Shown one piece after another: positions 12,466 to 22,650 of a stretch of 64,000 nucleotides of DNA. This stretch comes from Prosopocoilus inquinatus. Its lineage: Eukaryota; Arthropoda; Insecta; Coleoptera; Lucanidae. The position numbers and the translations under genes are program-made. The first letter of the stretch is position 1. The number at the start of each line of letters is the position of its first letter. The notes below the pieces were generated by a model. The model had not been told where the DNA came from and ran no database searches. It saw nothing but the letters and a program-made list of their open reading frames with translations. The stretch covers positions 23,399,001 to 23,463,000 of the forward strand of contig CM069877.1 of assembly GCA_036172665.1 (NCBI GenBank), read 5' to 3'.

Positions 12466-12708
12466 TGTTAGAAAATCCCTCCTTTTCTTAAAAAGTAAAA
12501 TGAAACGCACATCCCTTTACATTCGACTTTATTCTATCAGTGTTTACAAATGAATGCCTTTATTTTCATGTTTCTTTGCAGGTCTCGCCTTCGTGATGGT
12601 TTTTATTGATACCGCCATAAACGCATAAACTAAAATAGCGCACGGGCATCAACTGGCGGGGCTGTTGTTTTTACACCCATAGCCGTCGCTGATAAGCGAG
12701 TGCTAACA
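12466..12708 (-). repeat. Ty3/gypsy 3' LTR
   Basis: 243 bp, starts TGTTAGAAAATCCC and ends GAGTGCTAACA, near-identical to 17407-17649. Since the element runs on the minus strand this is its 3' LTR. Confidence 0.95.
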
Positions 12709-12848
12709 TTCGGCCATCCTGCAATATGATTCTGTCCTCAGAATCACTGGTCTTCTGAAACAAATACGCATTAGCAACAAATCAAAAGCATATCACTTTT
12801 ACACTTCCTTTGAGGGATTTACTGTAGTTCTACGTGAGAAAAACTCAT

Positions 12849-13183
12849 CTAGTTCTAATCACATACTAGACATTTTACAGACTGACAGGTACAGTCATAT
12901 TCTAGCCAAATGCTGGACATTTTGATAACAGATTGCAATGCTAGTCAGATACCAGCCATTTAACATCGTTGGTTTCTACAGTGCTAGTCATATACTAGCC
13001 ATTGAATAGGTGTCAGTTCTAGTCATTTACTAGACATTTAAATTGGGTCAGACTCCTGCACTAACCTCAACTAACTAATTCTCTTTTACTCACTTACCAA
13101 CCCATCTCGGTTAGCCATGAATGGGGTTCGCAAGTGGTCATATACCAACCCTAATCAACTGTTAGTCATTTACTAACCCTGTA
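12849..13183 (-). repeat. degenerate repeat array in the gypsy 3' non-coding region
   Basis: Seven or so units of a motif close to TAGTCATATACTAGCCATT occur at roughly 12852, 12892, 12940, 12981, 13016, 13133 and 13160, mostly 35-50 bp apart. Each carries a near-palindromic core (CTAGTCAT.TACTAG). They lie between the gag-pol stop and the 3' LTR. Clusters of this kind can be protein-binding sites; the function here is unknown. Confidence 0.65.
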
Positions 13184-13207
13184 GTCGATTATTTTGTGCA
13201 CCAAATC

Positions 13208-16200
13208 TTAAATATGTTCGCCTGAACTTTTAATCAGTATACTAAATATAGCCCTACCTTTTAGGACAATCCATGGTTTTATGTTGTCGACTGCCATAAC
13301 AGTCCTGCCATGCGTATGACCTTCCCTTAAGTCCTCCACTTCATAGCGGTCGTTCGGCAAAACTCGTCGAACCCTAAAAGGTCCCCTGAACTTTGGGAGT
13401 AACTTCCGACTGGCACCCGTACTTGGCGCAACATATGCCGCCATCACAAGTTGCCCTTCATTGTATTTTATTGCGGTGGCGCGAGAACGGTCAAAACGCT
13501 CCTTTTGAACCTTCTGGTCCGCCGTCATCCGTTCCTTAATGGTATTTCTCAGTTCTACTAAGTCGAGGCGGTCTAAAGTGTCTTGTATCTCATTTACTAA
13601 ATAAGAATCAGCAACATGACGTGGCTTGTAACCAGCTAAAGCCTCGATAGGCGCTATTCCAAGTGCTTTATTCACTGTACAGTTTAGCGCACTCTGAACT
13701 GGTTTAATGCACTGGTCCCAGTTGTCTTCTCCCTCGCCAGCAGCAGTTACGGCAAGAGCATTTATAATTGTGCGGTTGTAGCGTTCGCACTGCCCATTAG
13801 CGCGTGGTGTCGCTACAGCATTAAGTGTATGCCTTACACCATAGGTTTCACAAAACATCTTGAAGGTCCTAGAGGTGAAAGCAGTTCCCCTATCAGTAAT
13901 AATTCTAGTTGGAACTCCAAACAAATGGAAAAGATTCATTAAGGCCTTGGTCACATGTCGAGCCTTGGTATCCTTCGCAGGTTCGATTACTACGAATTTG
14001 GTGAACGCGTCTACAATAACCAATAAGAATTTATTTCCACGCCGACTTGTCACGAAGGGACCCACGTGATCAAGATGTAAGGTGTGAAACGGAGTGGCTA
14101 CTTTCTCTATAGGGTGCAAGAACCCTTGTTTCTTTCCAGCTCGGTGCTTGTAATATTGACATTGCAAACAGGAATTTACGTACTTCCGTACAAATCGACA
14201 CATTCCAGAGAACCAGTAATTCTCTTGAATTTTTTGCAAGGTTTTCTCAAGCCCAAAATGGCCCATGTTGTCGTGGCAAAGGCGACAAATTTGCCATCTA
14301 ACATTACGTGGTACCAACCAAGCTGAACGATGTTTATCCAGTCTGCGGTAAACCATGCCTTTCTTAAGATGATAATTCTCAAAATATTGTTTGGTCTGAG
14401 CATTTTTAATGTTTTCTTGCAAAATCTTGCGTATCATACACACTTGCTCATCTTCTAATTGTACGGCCTGCAACCATTCTGCTTCCGTTATGTCCACCTG
14501 CAGAACCTCGGCCCTGTCTACTATTAAGTCTCTGCTCAAGGCGTCTACGTGCCTCATCTGTGTCCCAGGGCGATGTTCGATGGAGAAATTAAAATCTTGG
14601 ACCTCTAGCCACCAACGTCCCACACGCGGGATTAGATCCTTTTTGCTGAAAGTTGTTCTAAGAGCCGCACAATCGGTTACAACTTTAAATGTTATTCCTA
14701 ATAGATAGGTGCGAAAATGACGCAAAGCCAGTACTACAGCCAGAGTCTCCAGTTCATACGAATGATATTTACGTTGTTCAAGTGATGTTTGCTTGCTGTA
14801 ATAGGCAACGACACTCTTCTGGCCTTCGGCATTTAGTTGAATAAGTATTGCCCCAAAACCTAGGGAACTGGCGTCTGTATGTAGCTCCGTTAGCAGGGAC
14901 GTATCGAAAATAGTAAGAACTGGTTCAGACATTAGGGCCTGTTTTATTTGTTGGACAGATTCTTCTTGATCTTCACCCCAAACCCAGGGCGTCGATTTCT
15001 TAGTCAAACGTGTCAACGGTTCTACTATGCGTGAATAGTCTTTAATAAACTTGCGGAAGTATCCGGAAAGGCCCACAAACTGCCGTATTTCCTTAACATT
15101 TCTTGGCGCATTCATCTTCAACACTGCTTCAACTTTTTGTTTCCCGGGTCGGACACTACCTGCACCAATTTCTCGTCCTAAATATTCAATTTTTGTTTTA
15201 AAAAATACGCATTTCTGAAGCTTTAGTGTTAAGTTATGTTGTCGAAACTTATCGAGTACTAATTTTAGTCGTGATAATCCTTCTGACACGGACACACTTG
15301 GGATAATGACGTCATCTATATACGGGAAAGCCACAGTATCTTTTAAGGACCCTAGCGTGTTGTTGATGAGCCTTTGAAAAACACTTGGGGCATTTGAAAG
15401 CCCAAACGGCATGCGCAAAAACTCATAATGCGAGTCTGGCGTAACGAATGCGGTTTTTCCAATAGAATCATCAGCCATCGGAACTTGGTAAAACCCAGAT
15501 GCAAGGTCTAAAGTAATATAAAAGCAATTATTCCCTCCTAACTTATCAATCTGCTCCTCTATTAAGGGCAACGGGTATTTGTCCTTTATTGTAATAGCAT
15601 TGAGCCGTCGGTAATCAACGCACATACGGTAATCATTTGTTTTTTTGCGGACTAGTAGAATCGGACTAGCGTAGGGCGAGTTGGACTCCCTAATAATCTT
15701 ATTGTCTAAAAGGTCTTTAATTATTGGCTGCAAAATTTCCTTTTCCGAATTTGACATTCGATAAGGTCTGTAAACGATCGGTTGTTCAGTTGTACATTTG
15801 ATATGCATCTTGATGCTATTTGTTTTGCCCAAGTCCTTCATGGAAAAAGATACACAATCTCTATAGTCTTGAAGTAACTGAAACGTGGATATTTTATCTT
15901 GTGGAGAAAGCTCGTCACCGCAATTAATTAAATTTGGTTTAAGATCAGACCCGTTAACATCCTCCAAGTCGACAATGTTCACATTAAAAGGGGGTAAATT
16001 GCGCAAATAAAGTTTATCTTTGGTCTTATTCATCAACACCTTGCTCAAATAATCGCGGCCGATGATGAGGTCATGTCCAATATATTGATCTTCGAGAATT
16101 ATTGCCGTGAGCTCAACATTGGCCTCTTCTATGACAATTTTGATTCTACTTTTCAATTGACTGGTAACTATATTGCCCATGAAACATTTAAGTGACGTTT

Positions 16201-17314
16201 TCTGATCACTCTCTTGTATCAGTAATTTTGCCTTCTGCGCGGTTGATAATTTGAGAAGAGTACATGCGCTACCGCTATCAATCAAACAGTTCACTTTTAT
16301 TACTCCGTTAATCGTGGCCGTTTTTATAAACGTGTTAGGGTTTGCTTTTACTTCTTGAATCTCATTAACCTGTCTAGCTTCACTCCACATAGGGCGTGAA
16401 CGACAGTTTTCCTGCGTATGTCCCAAGCGGTTACATTTTTGACACCTAACTTCCGGTTTGGGACAATCTCGTACACGGTGATTTTCGCCGCAATTAAAAC
16501 ATGCAATCCTTTTTGACACGCTCGGTTTACGCTGAGAGTCTTTGAATTTGTAAGGCGGCGTAAAAGATTTACTCGGACCTGCTGTACTAGCTAAATCTTT
16601 TATAACAGGTTTAAAAGAATGGGTAGCAATTTGTGGTTTTACAGGAGCCACTGCGCTCAAATAATTAGCTAGTGAGCCGACAGTCTGGCAATTCGCGGCG
16701 CGAGCGGGTAGTGCAATTTTATCGTCTTTAATTCCTTCAATAACACTGTCGATGATGTATTCTTCCGGAATCGCGAGGTTCAAACGATTAAGCTTGGCCG
16801 TTTTTTCATAACAATAGTCCCCTAAATTTTGACCGCGAGCCGGACCGTAATTTGCGGCCTCCACTAGAAGTTTACCAAAACGAACGGGGGTCGGAAAGTT
16901 TTCCGTTATTAAACGTTTCATGTCCGTCCAATTCATGCACGGATTCGCAAGCGAATCATACCATTTTCGCGCATTGCCGCGTAAGCGATTTGTCGCTAAT
17001 TTACAAACAGTATCTTGTGTCCATTTATGGTACACTATAAGTTCATCAATTTTACGAACCCAATCAGCCGCGCTCTGCGTATTTTCCGCACTCGGTTCGA
17101 ACAAAGGTATAACCGCTTCGTCAAGATGAATATTAGAAGGACGTGTACTCACAATTTGTTGTAACTCTGTTATCTCTCGTTGTAATGCTTCAATTGTTTT
17201 TTGCGTATCGTCACTTCGTAGTGGCGGACTACCTGGTGTCGAGCTCCGAGATCGCTTTAGGCTTGATCGATGGGACCGGTGTTTTCCTTTCGACGATCTT
17301 GATGTTCGCCCCAT
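13208..17314 (-). CDS. Ty3/gypsy Gag-Pol polyprotein, single frame
   Basis: 1368 residues without a stop or frameshift between gag and pol. A basic Ser/Arg-rich N-terminus is followed by the retrotransposon Gag region (about 70-225). Two zinc knuckles follow (CFNCGENHRVRDC near 272 and CQKCNRLGHTQENC near 291). Then come an aspartic protease (LIDSGSACTLL, Asp near 346), reverse transcriptase (YIDD at 665-668, MPFGLSNAPSVFQ), RNase H (LHTDAS, Asp near 814) and integrase. The integrase has an HHCC finger (HDNMGHFG ... CLQCQ, 1014-1052) and the DDE triad D1082, D1141, E1177. All key residues are present, so the copy looks potentially active. The ATG at 17314 follows the 5' LTR by about 90 bp. 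A single fused gag-pol frame is seen in several insect Ty3/gypsy lineages; I do not name the clade. Confidence 0.96.
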   Translation of the reverse strand: MGRTSRSSKGKHRSHRSSLKRSRSSTPGSPPLRSDDTQKTIEALQREITELQQIVSTRPSNIHLDEAVIPLFEPSAENTQSAADWVRKIDELIVYHKWTQDTVCKLATNRLRGNARKWYDSLANPCMNWTDMKRLITENFPTPVRFGKLLVEAANYGPARGQNLGDYCYEKTAKLNRLNLAIPEEYIIDSVIEGIKDDKIALPARAANCQTVGSLANYLSAVAPVKPQIATHSFKPVIKDLASTAGPSKSFTPPYKFKDSQRKPSVSKRIACFNCGENHRVRDCPKPEVRCQKCNRLGHTQENCRSRPMWSEARQVNEIQEVKANPNTFIKTATINGVIKVNCLIDSGSACTLLKLSTAQKAKLLIQESDQKTSLKCFMGNIVTSQLKSRIKIVIEEANVELTAIILEDQYIGHDLIIGRDYLSKVLMNKTKDKLYLRNLPPFNVNIVDLEDVNGSDLKPNLINCGDELSPQDKISTFQLLQDYRDCVSFSMKDLGKTNSIKMHIKCTTEQPIVYRPYRMSNSEKEILQPIIKDLLDNKIIRESNSPYASPILLVRKKTNDYRMCVDYRRLNAITIKDKYPLPLIEEQIDKLGGNNCFYITLDLASGFYQVPMADDSIGKTAFVTPDSHYEFLRMPFGLSNAPSVFQRLINNTLGSLKDTVAFPYIDDVIIPSVSVSEGLSRLKLVLDKFRQHNLTLKLQKCVFFKTKIEYLGREIGAGSVRPGKQKVEAVLKMNAPRNVKEIRQFVGLSGYFRKFIKDYSRIVEPLTRLTKKSTPWVWGEDQEESVQQIKQALMSEPVLTIFDTSLLTELHTDASSLGFGAILIQLNAEGQKSVVAYYSKQTSLEQRKYHSYELETLAVVLALRHFRTYLLGITFKVVTDCAALRTTFSKKDLIPRVGRWWLEVQDFNFSIEHRPGTQMRHVDALSRDLIVDRAEVLQVDITEAEWLQAVQLEDEQVCMIRKILQENIKNAQTKQYFENYHLKKGMVYRRLDKHRSAWLVPRNVRWQICRLCHDNMGHFGLEKTLQKIQENYWFSGMCRFVRKYVNSCLQCQYYKHRAGKKQGFLHPIEKVATPFHTLHLDHVGPFVTSRRGNKFLLVIVDAFTKFVVIEPAKDTKARHVTKALMNLFHLFGVPTRIITDRGTAFTSRTFKMFCETYGVRHTLNAVATPRANGQCERYNRTIINALAVTAAGEGEDNWDQCIKPVQSALNCTVNKALGIAPIEALAGYKPRHVADSYLVNEIQDTLDRLDLVELRNTIKERMTADQKVQKERFDRSRATAIKYNEGQLVMAAYVAPSTGASRKLLPKFRGPFRVRRVLPNDRYEVEDLREGHTHGRTVMAVDNIKPWIVLKGRAIFSILIKSSGEHI

Positions 17315-17406
17315 TTTATCAATTCACTAAATAACTTAAGTCACAAAATTACACAAACTAATTGTCTTTGGACGTAATCATTCGGTCACAATCCCACTTC
17401 TGACTT

Positions 17407-17649
17407 TGTTAGAAAATCCCTCCTTTTCTTAAAAAGTAAAATGAAACGCACATACCTTTACATTCGACTTTATTCTATCAGTGTTTACAAATGAATGCCT
17501 TTATTTTCATGTTTCTTTGCAGGTCTCGCCTTCGTGATGGTTTTTATTGATACCGCCATAAACGCATAAACTAAAATAGCGCACGGGCATCAACTGGCGG
17601 GGCTGTTGTTTTTACACCCATAGCCGTCGCTGATAAGCGAGTGCTAACA
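17407..17649 (-). repeat. Ty3/gypsy 5' LTR
   Basis: 243 bp, starts TGTTAGAAAATCCC and ends GTGCTAACA, followed by the CTGT target duplication. It should carry the promoter for the minus-strand transcript. Confidence 0.95.
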
Positions 17650-17975
17650 CTGTATAATACAAATATGTATGTAATGTAAACGCCTCTTTATTACCAACGT
17701 TAACAAGGGCGCGGTTAGCTTGCAACAGTCTCAATAACAAAGTTTTGTGATTATGACACTAGCGATTTCTATTTGTAAAAAGAATAAGTTCGGTTTTCTA
17801 AAATTTTGAAGAAGTTTCCATATCATGTGATACATCATTATATTCAGAAAAAAAATAAATTATCGTGCAAATTAGTTCAAACCGCATCTCAATATCTTAA
17901 GTAACAAAGAAGTTACGGCAAATAAAAGAAATTAGGAGATGGCGAAAATTCACATTTAGTTCCGCCACCTATAAC

Positions 17976-18638
17976 TAGGGTTGCCAGTATATTCATAGTA
18001 CAAGTCTCCATATATATTAACAGATGTCGCCCAAATCGCCTACTTTACAACGATCCTTACCCTTACAGTGAGTATACAGGTTACACTACCGATTTTTAAT
18101 TTTTTTTTTACTGGTCTACCGTTTGACACTAGTATTGTACGGAAAAGCTAGGAGATTTTCGATATTTGGTTGTTCTTTATATTTTAGCCTTTTTCCTAAA
18201 CTGAGTGGAAGAGCAGTCAATTGATTTTCAATCTGATTGAACTCCGTCTTTTACTTCTATTTTTAATATAGCTAGATACATCTGAATTTTATCTCTAGTG
18301 TTTATACCTTAGTAACGATAGAGGTATATAAACGATTTTGAACGTTTTAACAACTGACATACTCTAAATTGACAATCGAAATTGTCATCGGCACCCTGCA
18401 CGGCGACTTATTAAGTTTCTCACCAACATTTAAATAAAAATATCCCTGTGAATTTGATTACCCTGAGCATCTTTCTGAATTCTTGACTTATTTTAGCAAT
18501 GTTTATGTAGCCCAAATCGCCTAAATTATTTCTTATTGTAGCCCAAAATGTCGCCTGTCGCCAACATATATTTTTTGTCGCAAAACAGACGTTAAAGGTA
18601 GCCCAATTGGCGACAAATCGCTCATACTGACAACCCTG
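17976..18638. mobile_element. non-autonomous hAT-type element
   Basis: 663 bp bounded by TAGGGTTGCCAGTAT at the left and ATACTGACAACCCTG at the right, which are inverted partners. An exact 8-bp target duplication, CCTATAAC, lies at 17968-17975 and 18639-18646. The TIR type and 8-bp duplication fit the hAT superfamily. Inside, a block near GTAGCCCAAATCGCC recurs with variation. There is no transposase frame. Confidence 0.85.
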
Positions 18639-18645
18639 CCTATAA

Positions 18646-18687
18646 CCAGGAGCACAGACAACAACAAGTTGTTGTCTGTGCCAGGAG
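18646..18687. repeat. short perfect palindrome with direct-repeat flanks
   Basis: Arms GCACAGACAACAAC and GTTGTTGTCTGTGC pair perfectly around an AA loop, and CCAGGAG repeats directly on both sides (18646-18652, 18681-18687). It abuts the hAT target duplication. Confidence 0.7.
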
Positions 18688-19084
18688 AGAGGTTTATTGG
18701 CAATTGAAAATTTTTGTTCAGGTTGTTGTAGTAACGTATTTATCTGCAGAGATGGCGCTAGAAGTAATTGTAATTTGGCGCGAATGAAATATCACATGTT
18801 ATCAATAGGCGTTTTCGTAAATTCAACCATGTTGGTCGGCTAAGGTTTGACAGATTAATGCGTTATTCCGAACCGGGCGATGTCAGATCGAAACATTTAC
18901 GAACGCAACGAGCAGAAATATTTATTAGTTTGACAAAATCTCTAACGGCTTATCACAAATTGAGTCGTTATGAGCACGTTATCAATGAGAAAAGTAAAAG
19001 AAATATTGCTGCAGCTACTGTTTTATGTTACCAATTAAGAAGTTAGTATATAATTACACCTAAATATCTGGAATTCTTATTTAC

Positions 19085-19462
19085 AAAAATTTTGTGCAAA
19101 TCGTTTTTGGTTGCAGTGAGAACATCGAGCAGCCTCTGGACAGCTGTTTCAGCCCTGCTTGGGGCTTCTTCAGCAGAAACGTAGCTCGTTTTTGGTCTGC
19201 AGTGGGAATGTCGAGCTACGTTTCTGCTGAAGAAGCCCCAAGCAGGGCTGAAACAGCTGTCCAGAGGCTGCTCGAGGTTCTCACTGCAATCAAAAACGAT
19301 TTGCACAAAATTTTTCTAAAATCTTTCATTATGCTTTGACAGCAAGCATGGCCGCCTTGCATGGGGGACTCATTAGGAGCAAATACCGCTTCAATTTGTC
19401 TATCCTACTGCAATGTTAGGTCAAAAAGCGATAGTAAGATGTCGCTATTTTATATGTTCATC
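19085..19462 (+). mobile_element. hairpin-head retroposon, full-length copy
   Basis: 378 bp flanked by an exact 12-bp duplication, ATTCTTATTTAC, at 19073-19084 and 19463-19474. The family sense strand is plus here. A long hairpin with arms of about 95 bp (19095-19188 and 19211-19305) comes first. A 150-bp tail follows that contains CAAGCATGGCCGCCTTGCAT and ends in the fixed end GTCGCTATTTTATATGTT. Frames of similar protein on both strands are a by-product of the palindrome. Confidence 0.8.
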
Positions 19463-19474
19463 ATTCTTATTTAC

Positions 19475-20317
19475 CTTCAACGTTTTGTTTTATTAATTTC
19501 GTAACTATTGGAGCACTAACAAAATCTTCGATTGTGCAAATATTGAGATTAAAACATTATCAACATAACCACAACTCCACAACATAACCCTACTCAGCTA
19601 GTAGCGTGGCCGTGGAGGGAATATTAACTGGAGAGAAAGTACAGTCAAATTTACGGTCATCCCGGCTTTTCTACTAGGGTTGTAAAAGGTCGTTGCAGAA
19701 CAGCTGCTATCGTGGAGGGAGTACTCCCTCCACAGCTGTTATTCACGCTGCCTATGCAAAATCATACAAGGCAGAAAGGCGCGTAGTTTAAAATGGATTG
19801 TAAAAGGTTGTTGTAGGGTTTCTGCAGCGGCAAAACCGGTCTCGCGTATTTTACATTGCTAGTATAGGCTATGCTCCATCCAGTTAATACTCCATCCACA
19901 GCTAGTAGGGTTACTTCGGTAGCAACCTGGTTTGCAAATCTAGTGTTTTTACGAATACTTTCGTGTTTGCTACCCGTAATAAGCGAACGCGTATTTCTCT
20001 AATCCGGTACCAACCCATTTAACCTGCACGTAATTTAACGGAAAAAAGCATAGCTCTATAGAATCTAAAAAAAAGTGAACAGCTAATACTTTAGTGTACA
20101 CTAGTGCCGGATAACAAACATACCTTTTATAGCGTTAAAACAAAATGAATCGAAAACGCTATTAAATAAAGCAGTTTTGATTGATTGTTTTAGTGTCTAA
20201 GCAGTCTCAAATTATTTCGATATTATTTTAACCTAATAACCACTTCCAGAGTGTTCTAAAGTCACTTCCAGCAGGAAGCGATGAAAGCCAATCAAAATCA
20301 CAATAGGTGGTAAAATT
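19475..20317. other. no gene; foldback fragments
   Basis: Contains partial inverted repeats such as GGAGGGAATATTAACTGGAG near 19615 against CCAGTTAATACTCCATCC near 19879, and GTGGAGGGAGTACTCCCTCCAC near 19712. These look like remains of small foldback elements. No coding exon is visible. Confidence 0.45.
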
Positions 20318-20503
20318 TAGTGTTGTTAAATTACCGGTAATTTATTTTTAATATTACGTTACCGGTAACATGTTACCGTAACATTACCAATTATAATGCA
20401 ATTACAGCTCAAGTGGCGACATCTCGTTCCGGAATTACCAATTACACTTTTAACTATAAATGTGAGTTTTAATAAATTTTCTGATTAATTTGATACCGAA
20501 TAC

Positions 20504-21002
20504 TACTGTTGTGAGTAGCTAAAATTCTACCACGTTATCTTACGGTAAGTTTCCAATGTTACCGGTAAGGTATCATTCATTTGTTACCGTTTGTTGCCTC
20601 TGTCCTCAAGATAACGTAAATTTGAGTTACACACCTGCAAAATTCAAGTAAACCAATGAAAGAAGTGGTCAAGCATTATTTATGATTATTTGGGAAAAAT
20701 GTAAATACTAAAAAAATGCTTAAATATTTCATAACCTAAAATGACTTTCGTTTACACATGAATTTATTTACTGGAAATACATAATATTGAACATAGTAAA
20801 CCTTATTTTTAACAAAAGTCAACAATGTAATGCGTATTTAGTACGAAATTAATCAGAAAATTGAGTAAAAATCTCGTTTCTAGTTAAAAGTGTAATTGGT
20901 AACTCCGACGTGAGATGTCGCCACTTGAGCTGTACTTGGTAATATTACGGTAACATTACCGGTAAGGTAACATTAAAAAAAATAACCGATAATTTAACAC
21001 TA
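20504..21002 (-). mobile_element. second TAGTGTTG-family MITE, inverted, nested
   Basis: 499 bp of the same family in opposite orientation, inserted in the copy at 20318-22313. The 8-bp duplication CCGAATAC is exact at 20496-20503 and 21003-21010, which assigns the family to an hAT-type 8-bp target site. Confidence 0.85.
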
Positions 21003-21042
21003 CCGAATACGCATTACTTTTTTGGCTTTTGTTAAAAATAAG

Positions 21043-21165
21043 ATGAACAGATAAAACAGCGACATCTTACGATCGCTTTTTGACCTGACATTGCAGTAGG
21101 ATAGACAAATTGAAGCGGATTTGCTACCTAATGCCTAATAAGTCACCCATGCAAGGCGGCCATGC
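21043..21165 (-). mobile_element. hairpin-head retroposon, truncated copy 4, nested
   Basis: 123 bp beginning near the fixed end (ATGAACAGATAAAACAGCGA) and truncated after GGCGGCCATGC. The 10-bp duplication TAAAAATAAG lies at 21033-21042 and 21166-21175. It is inserted in the hAT-type MITE. Confidence 0.75.
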
Positions 21166-21297
21166 TAAAAATAAGGTTTACAATATTTAATATTAAGTAT
21201 TTCGATTAAATAAATTCATGTGTAAAGGAAAGTCATTTTAGGTTATGAAATATTTAGTTCCTTTTTTAGTATTTAGATTTTCCTAAGTAATCAAAAA

Positions 21298-22136
21298 TTG
21301 AGATGGACAGGAGATGGGCCAGGGAATGAACCCGGTGTACCAGTGTAACCCAGGGTGCATTCACATATTTAAATTTCCCGCGCGAATCGAACAAGAAACA
21401 ATATTTTCTTGATGTTATTTAATTGTTTGCAGGTGGTTTACAGGTTTAATGTTTCATAGTGTATGGTGAATAGCTGAATAATAAACTTTTAAGTTTAACC
21501 GGAAGCTTTGTAGCTTAAAATCTGAACAAAATGAGTAAGTTTTTGAAATTAACGTTACAAAATAATTGTCTAGCGATAGTCCGTACAAAATATATTATAT
21601 TTGGTGTCATTTCGAAGCATTTTTATGTCTTATGCCTGGAGGGAGTAACTCTCTTCACGGTCTTATGTAGAGATGGGCCAGGGAATGAACCCGGTGCATT
21701 GAAAGCACCCACATGGGTGCATTCACCAGGGTACATACATGAATGTACCGGGTGCATTCAAAAATTTAAATTTCCCGCGCAAATCGAACCAGAAATAATC
21801 TTTTGATGTTATTTCATTGTTTGCAGGTGGTTTACAGGTTTAAAATGTTCATAGTGTATGGTGACTTGCTGAATAGTAAACTTTTAAGTTTAACTGGAAG
21901 CTTTATAGCTTAAAATCTGAACAAAATGAGTAAGTTTTTGAAATTAACGTTACAAAATAATTGTCTAGCGATAGTTCGTACAAAATATATTATATCTGGT
22001 GTCATTTTGAAGCATTTTCTATGTCTTATGTAAATGTAGGCAAGCGGGCAAAGCATCCAATGCACCGAGTGCATTGTGGGTGCATTCCGTGATTCCATCG
22101 GTGCAAACGATTGCACCGGGTGGATTCCCATCCCTA
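21298..22136. mobile_element. hAT-type element with internal direct duplication, nested
   Basis: 839 bp with an 8-bp duplication ATCAAAAA at 21290-21297 and 22137-22144, and ends TTGAGATGG and CCCATCCCTA. Inside, two direct repeats of about 360 bp (21311-21668 and 21671-22033) each start with GAGATGGGCCAGGGAATGAA. Short frames in each repeat resemble one another but lack any transposase motif. Confidence 0.75.
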
Positions 22137-22650
22137 ATCAAAAATATTCCTTGACCATTTCTTTCAGTAGTTGCAAGTGTGTAACTGGAAATTACGTTAT
22201 CTTGACATCAGAGGTAACAATCGGTAACAAATGGTAATAAATGAATGTTATCTTACCGATAACATCGGAAATTTACCGTAAGGTAACGTGGTAATTTTAG
22301 CGACTCAACACTAAATTGTAAATTGAGTAACAGCCAGTGCAGGTGAATCGAAAACGCTATTAGTGTCCATTCTCTCATCTACTAACTTGAAAAAGACATT
22401 CAATGTTAAAAAGTTTTTGTTGTAAAGCCAAATTCATTGCTAGGCGTTTTGCGTTAGCGTTAAAACTCTACACAATTCTATTGGCCCAATTTAAAAGTAT
22501 TTATTATGTTTAATTAAACCAACCAATCAAGTATCTAACCCGTAATGCGGCGATGAAAAATCGCCTAGCAGTGAATCCAGCTTAATTCTTACATACTATA
22601 AACTCACTGCTATAAATTAAAAATATGTACAAAGTATCATAATTTGGAAT

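Larger units (their letters stand above)
12466..17649 (-). mobile_element. intact Ty3/gypsy LTR retrotransposon
   Basis: The element is 5184 bp in minus orientation: two 243-bp LTRs (TGTTAG...CTAACA), one long gag-pol frame and a 3' non-coding region with a repeat array. It has a 4-bp target duplication, CTGT, at 12462-12465 and 17650-17653. The LTRs differ at a single position that I can find (CACATCCC against CACATACC), so the insertion is recent. It landed at the right border of the mariner element. A TGG-initiated stretch lies about 10 nt inside the 5' LTR and may be the primer-binding site, but I could not assign a tRNA. Confidence 0.95.
10383..17937. repeat. long inverted-repeat element hosting nested insertions
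   Basis: Sequence at about 10383-10715 returns as its reverse complement at about 17745-17937. Examples are CCTAATTTCTTTTATTTGCC against GGCAAATAAAAGAAATTAGG, and ACCGAACTTATTCTTTTTAC against its complement near 17784-17803. The left arm carries about 100 bp of extra sequence. A mariner element sits between the arms and a Ty3/gypsy element sits in the mariner. Without them the foldback element would be well under 1 kb. No coding region of its own is visible. Confidence 0.6.
20318..22313 (+). mobile_element. hAT-type MITE (TAGTGTTG family), host of three insertions
   Basis: Ends TAGTGTTG (20318) and CAACACTA (22313) are inverted partners. Subterminal arrays of TTACCGGTAA-type motifs lie inside both ends. 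Homology with 54198-54774 and 54776-55269 shows that the original element was about 500 bp. The extra sequence comes from insertions at 20504-21002, 21043-21165 and 21298-22136, each with its own target duplication. Confidence 0.75.

Noticed and set aside
19043..19339. Near-identical proteins encoded on opposite strands (also at 34021-34302)
   Set aside because: They are a consequence of the long palindrome in the retroposon; other copies are truncated before it and no ATG-led conserved gene is evident.
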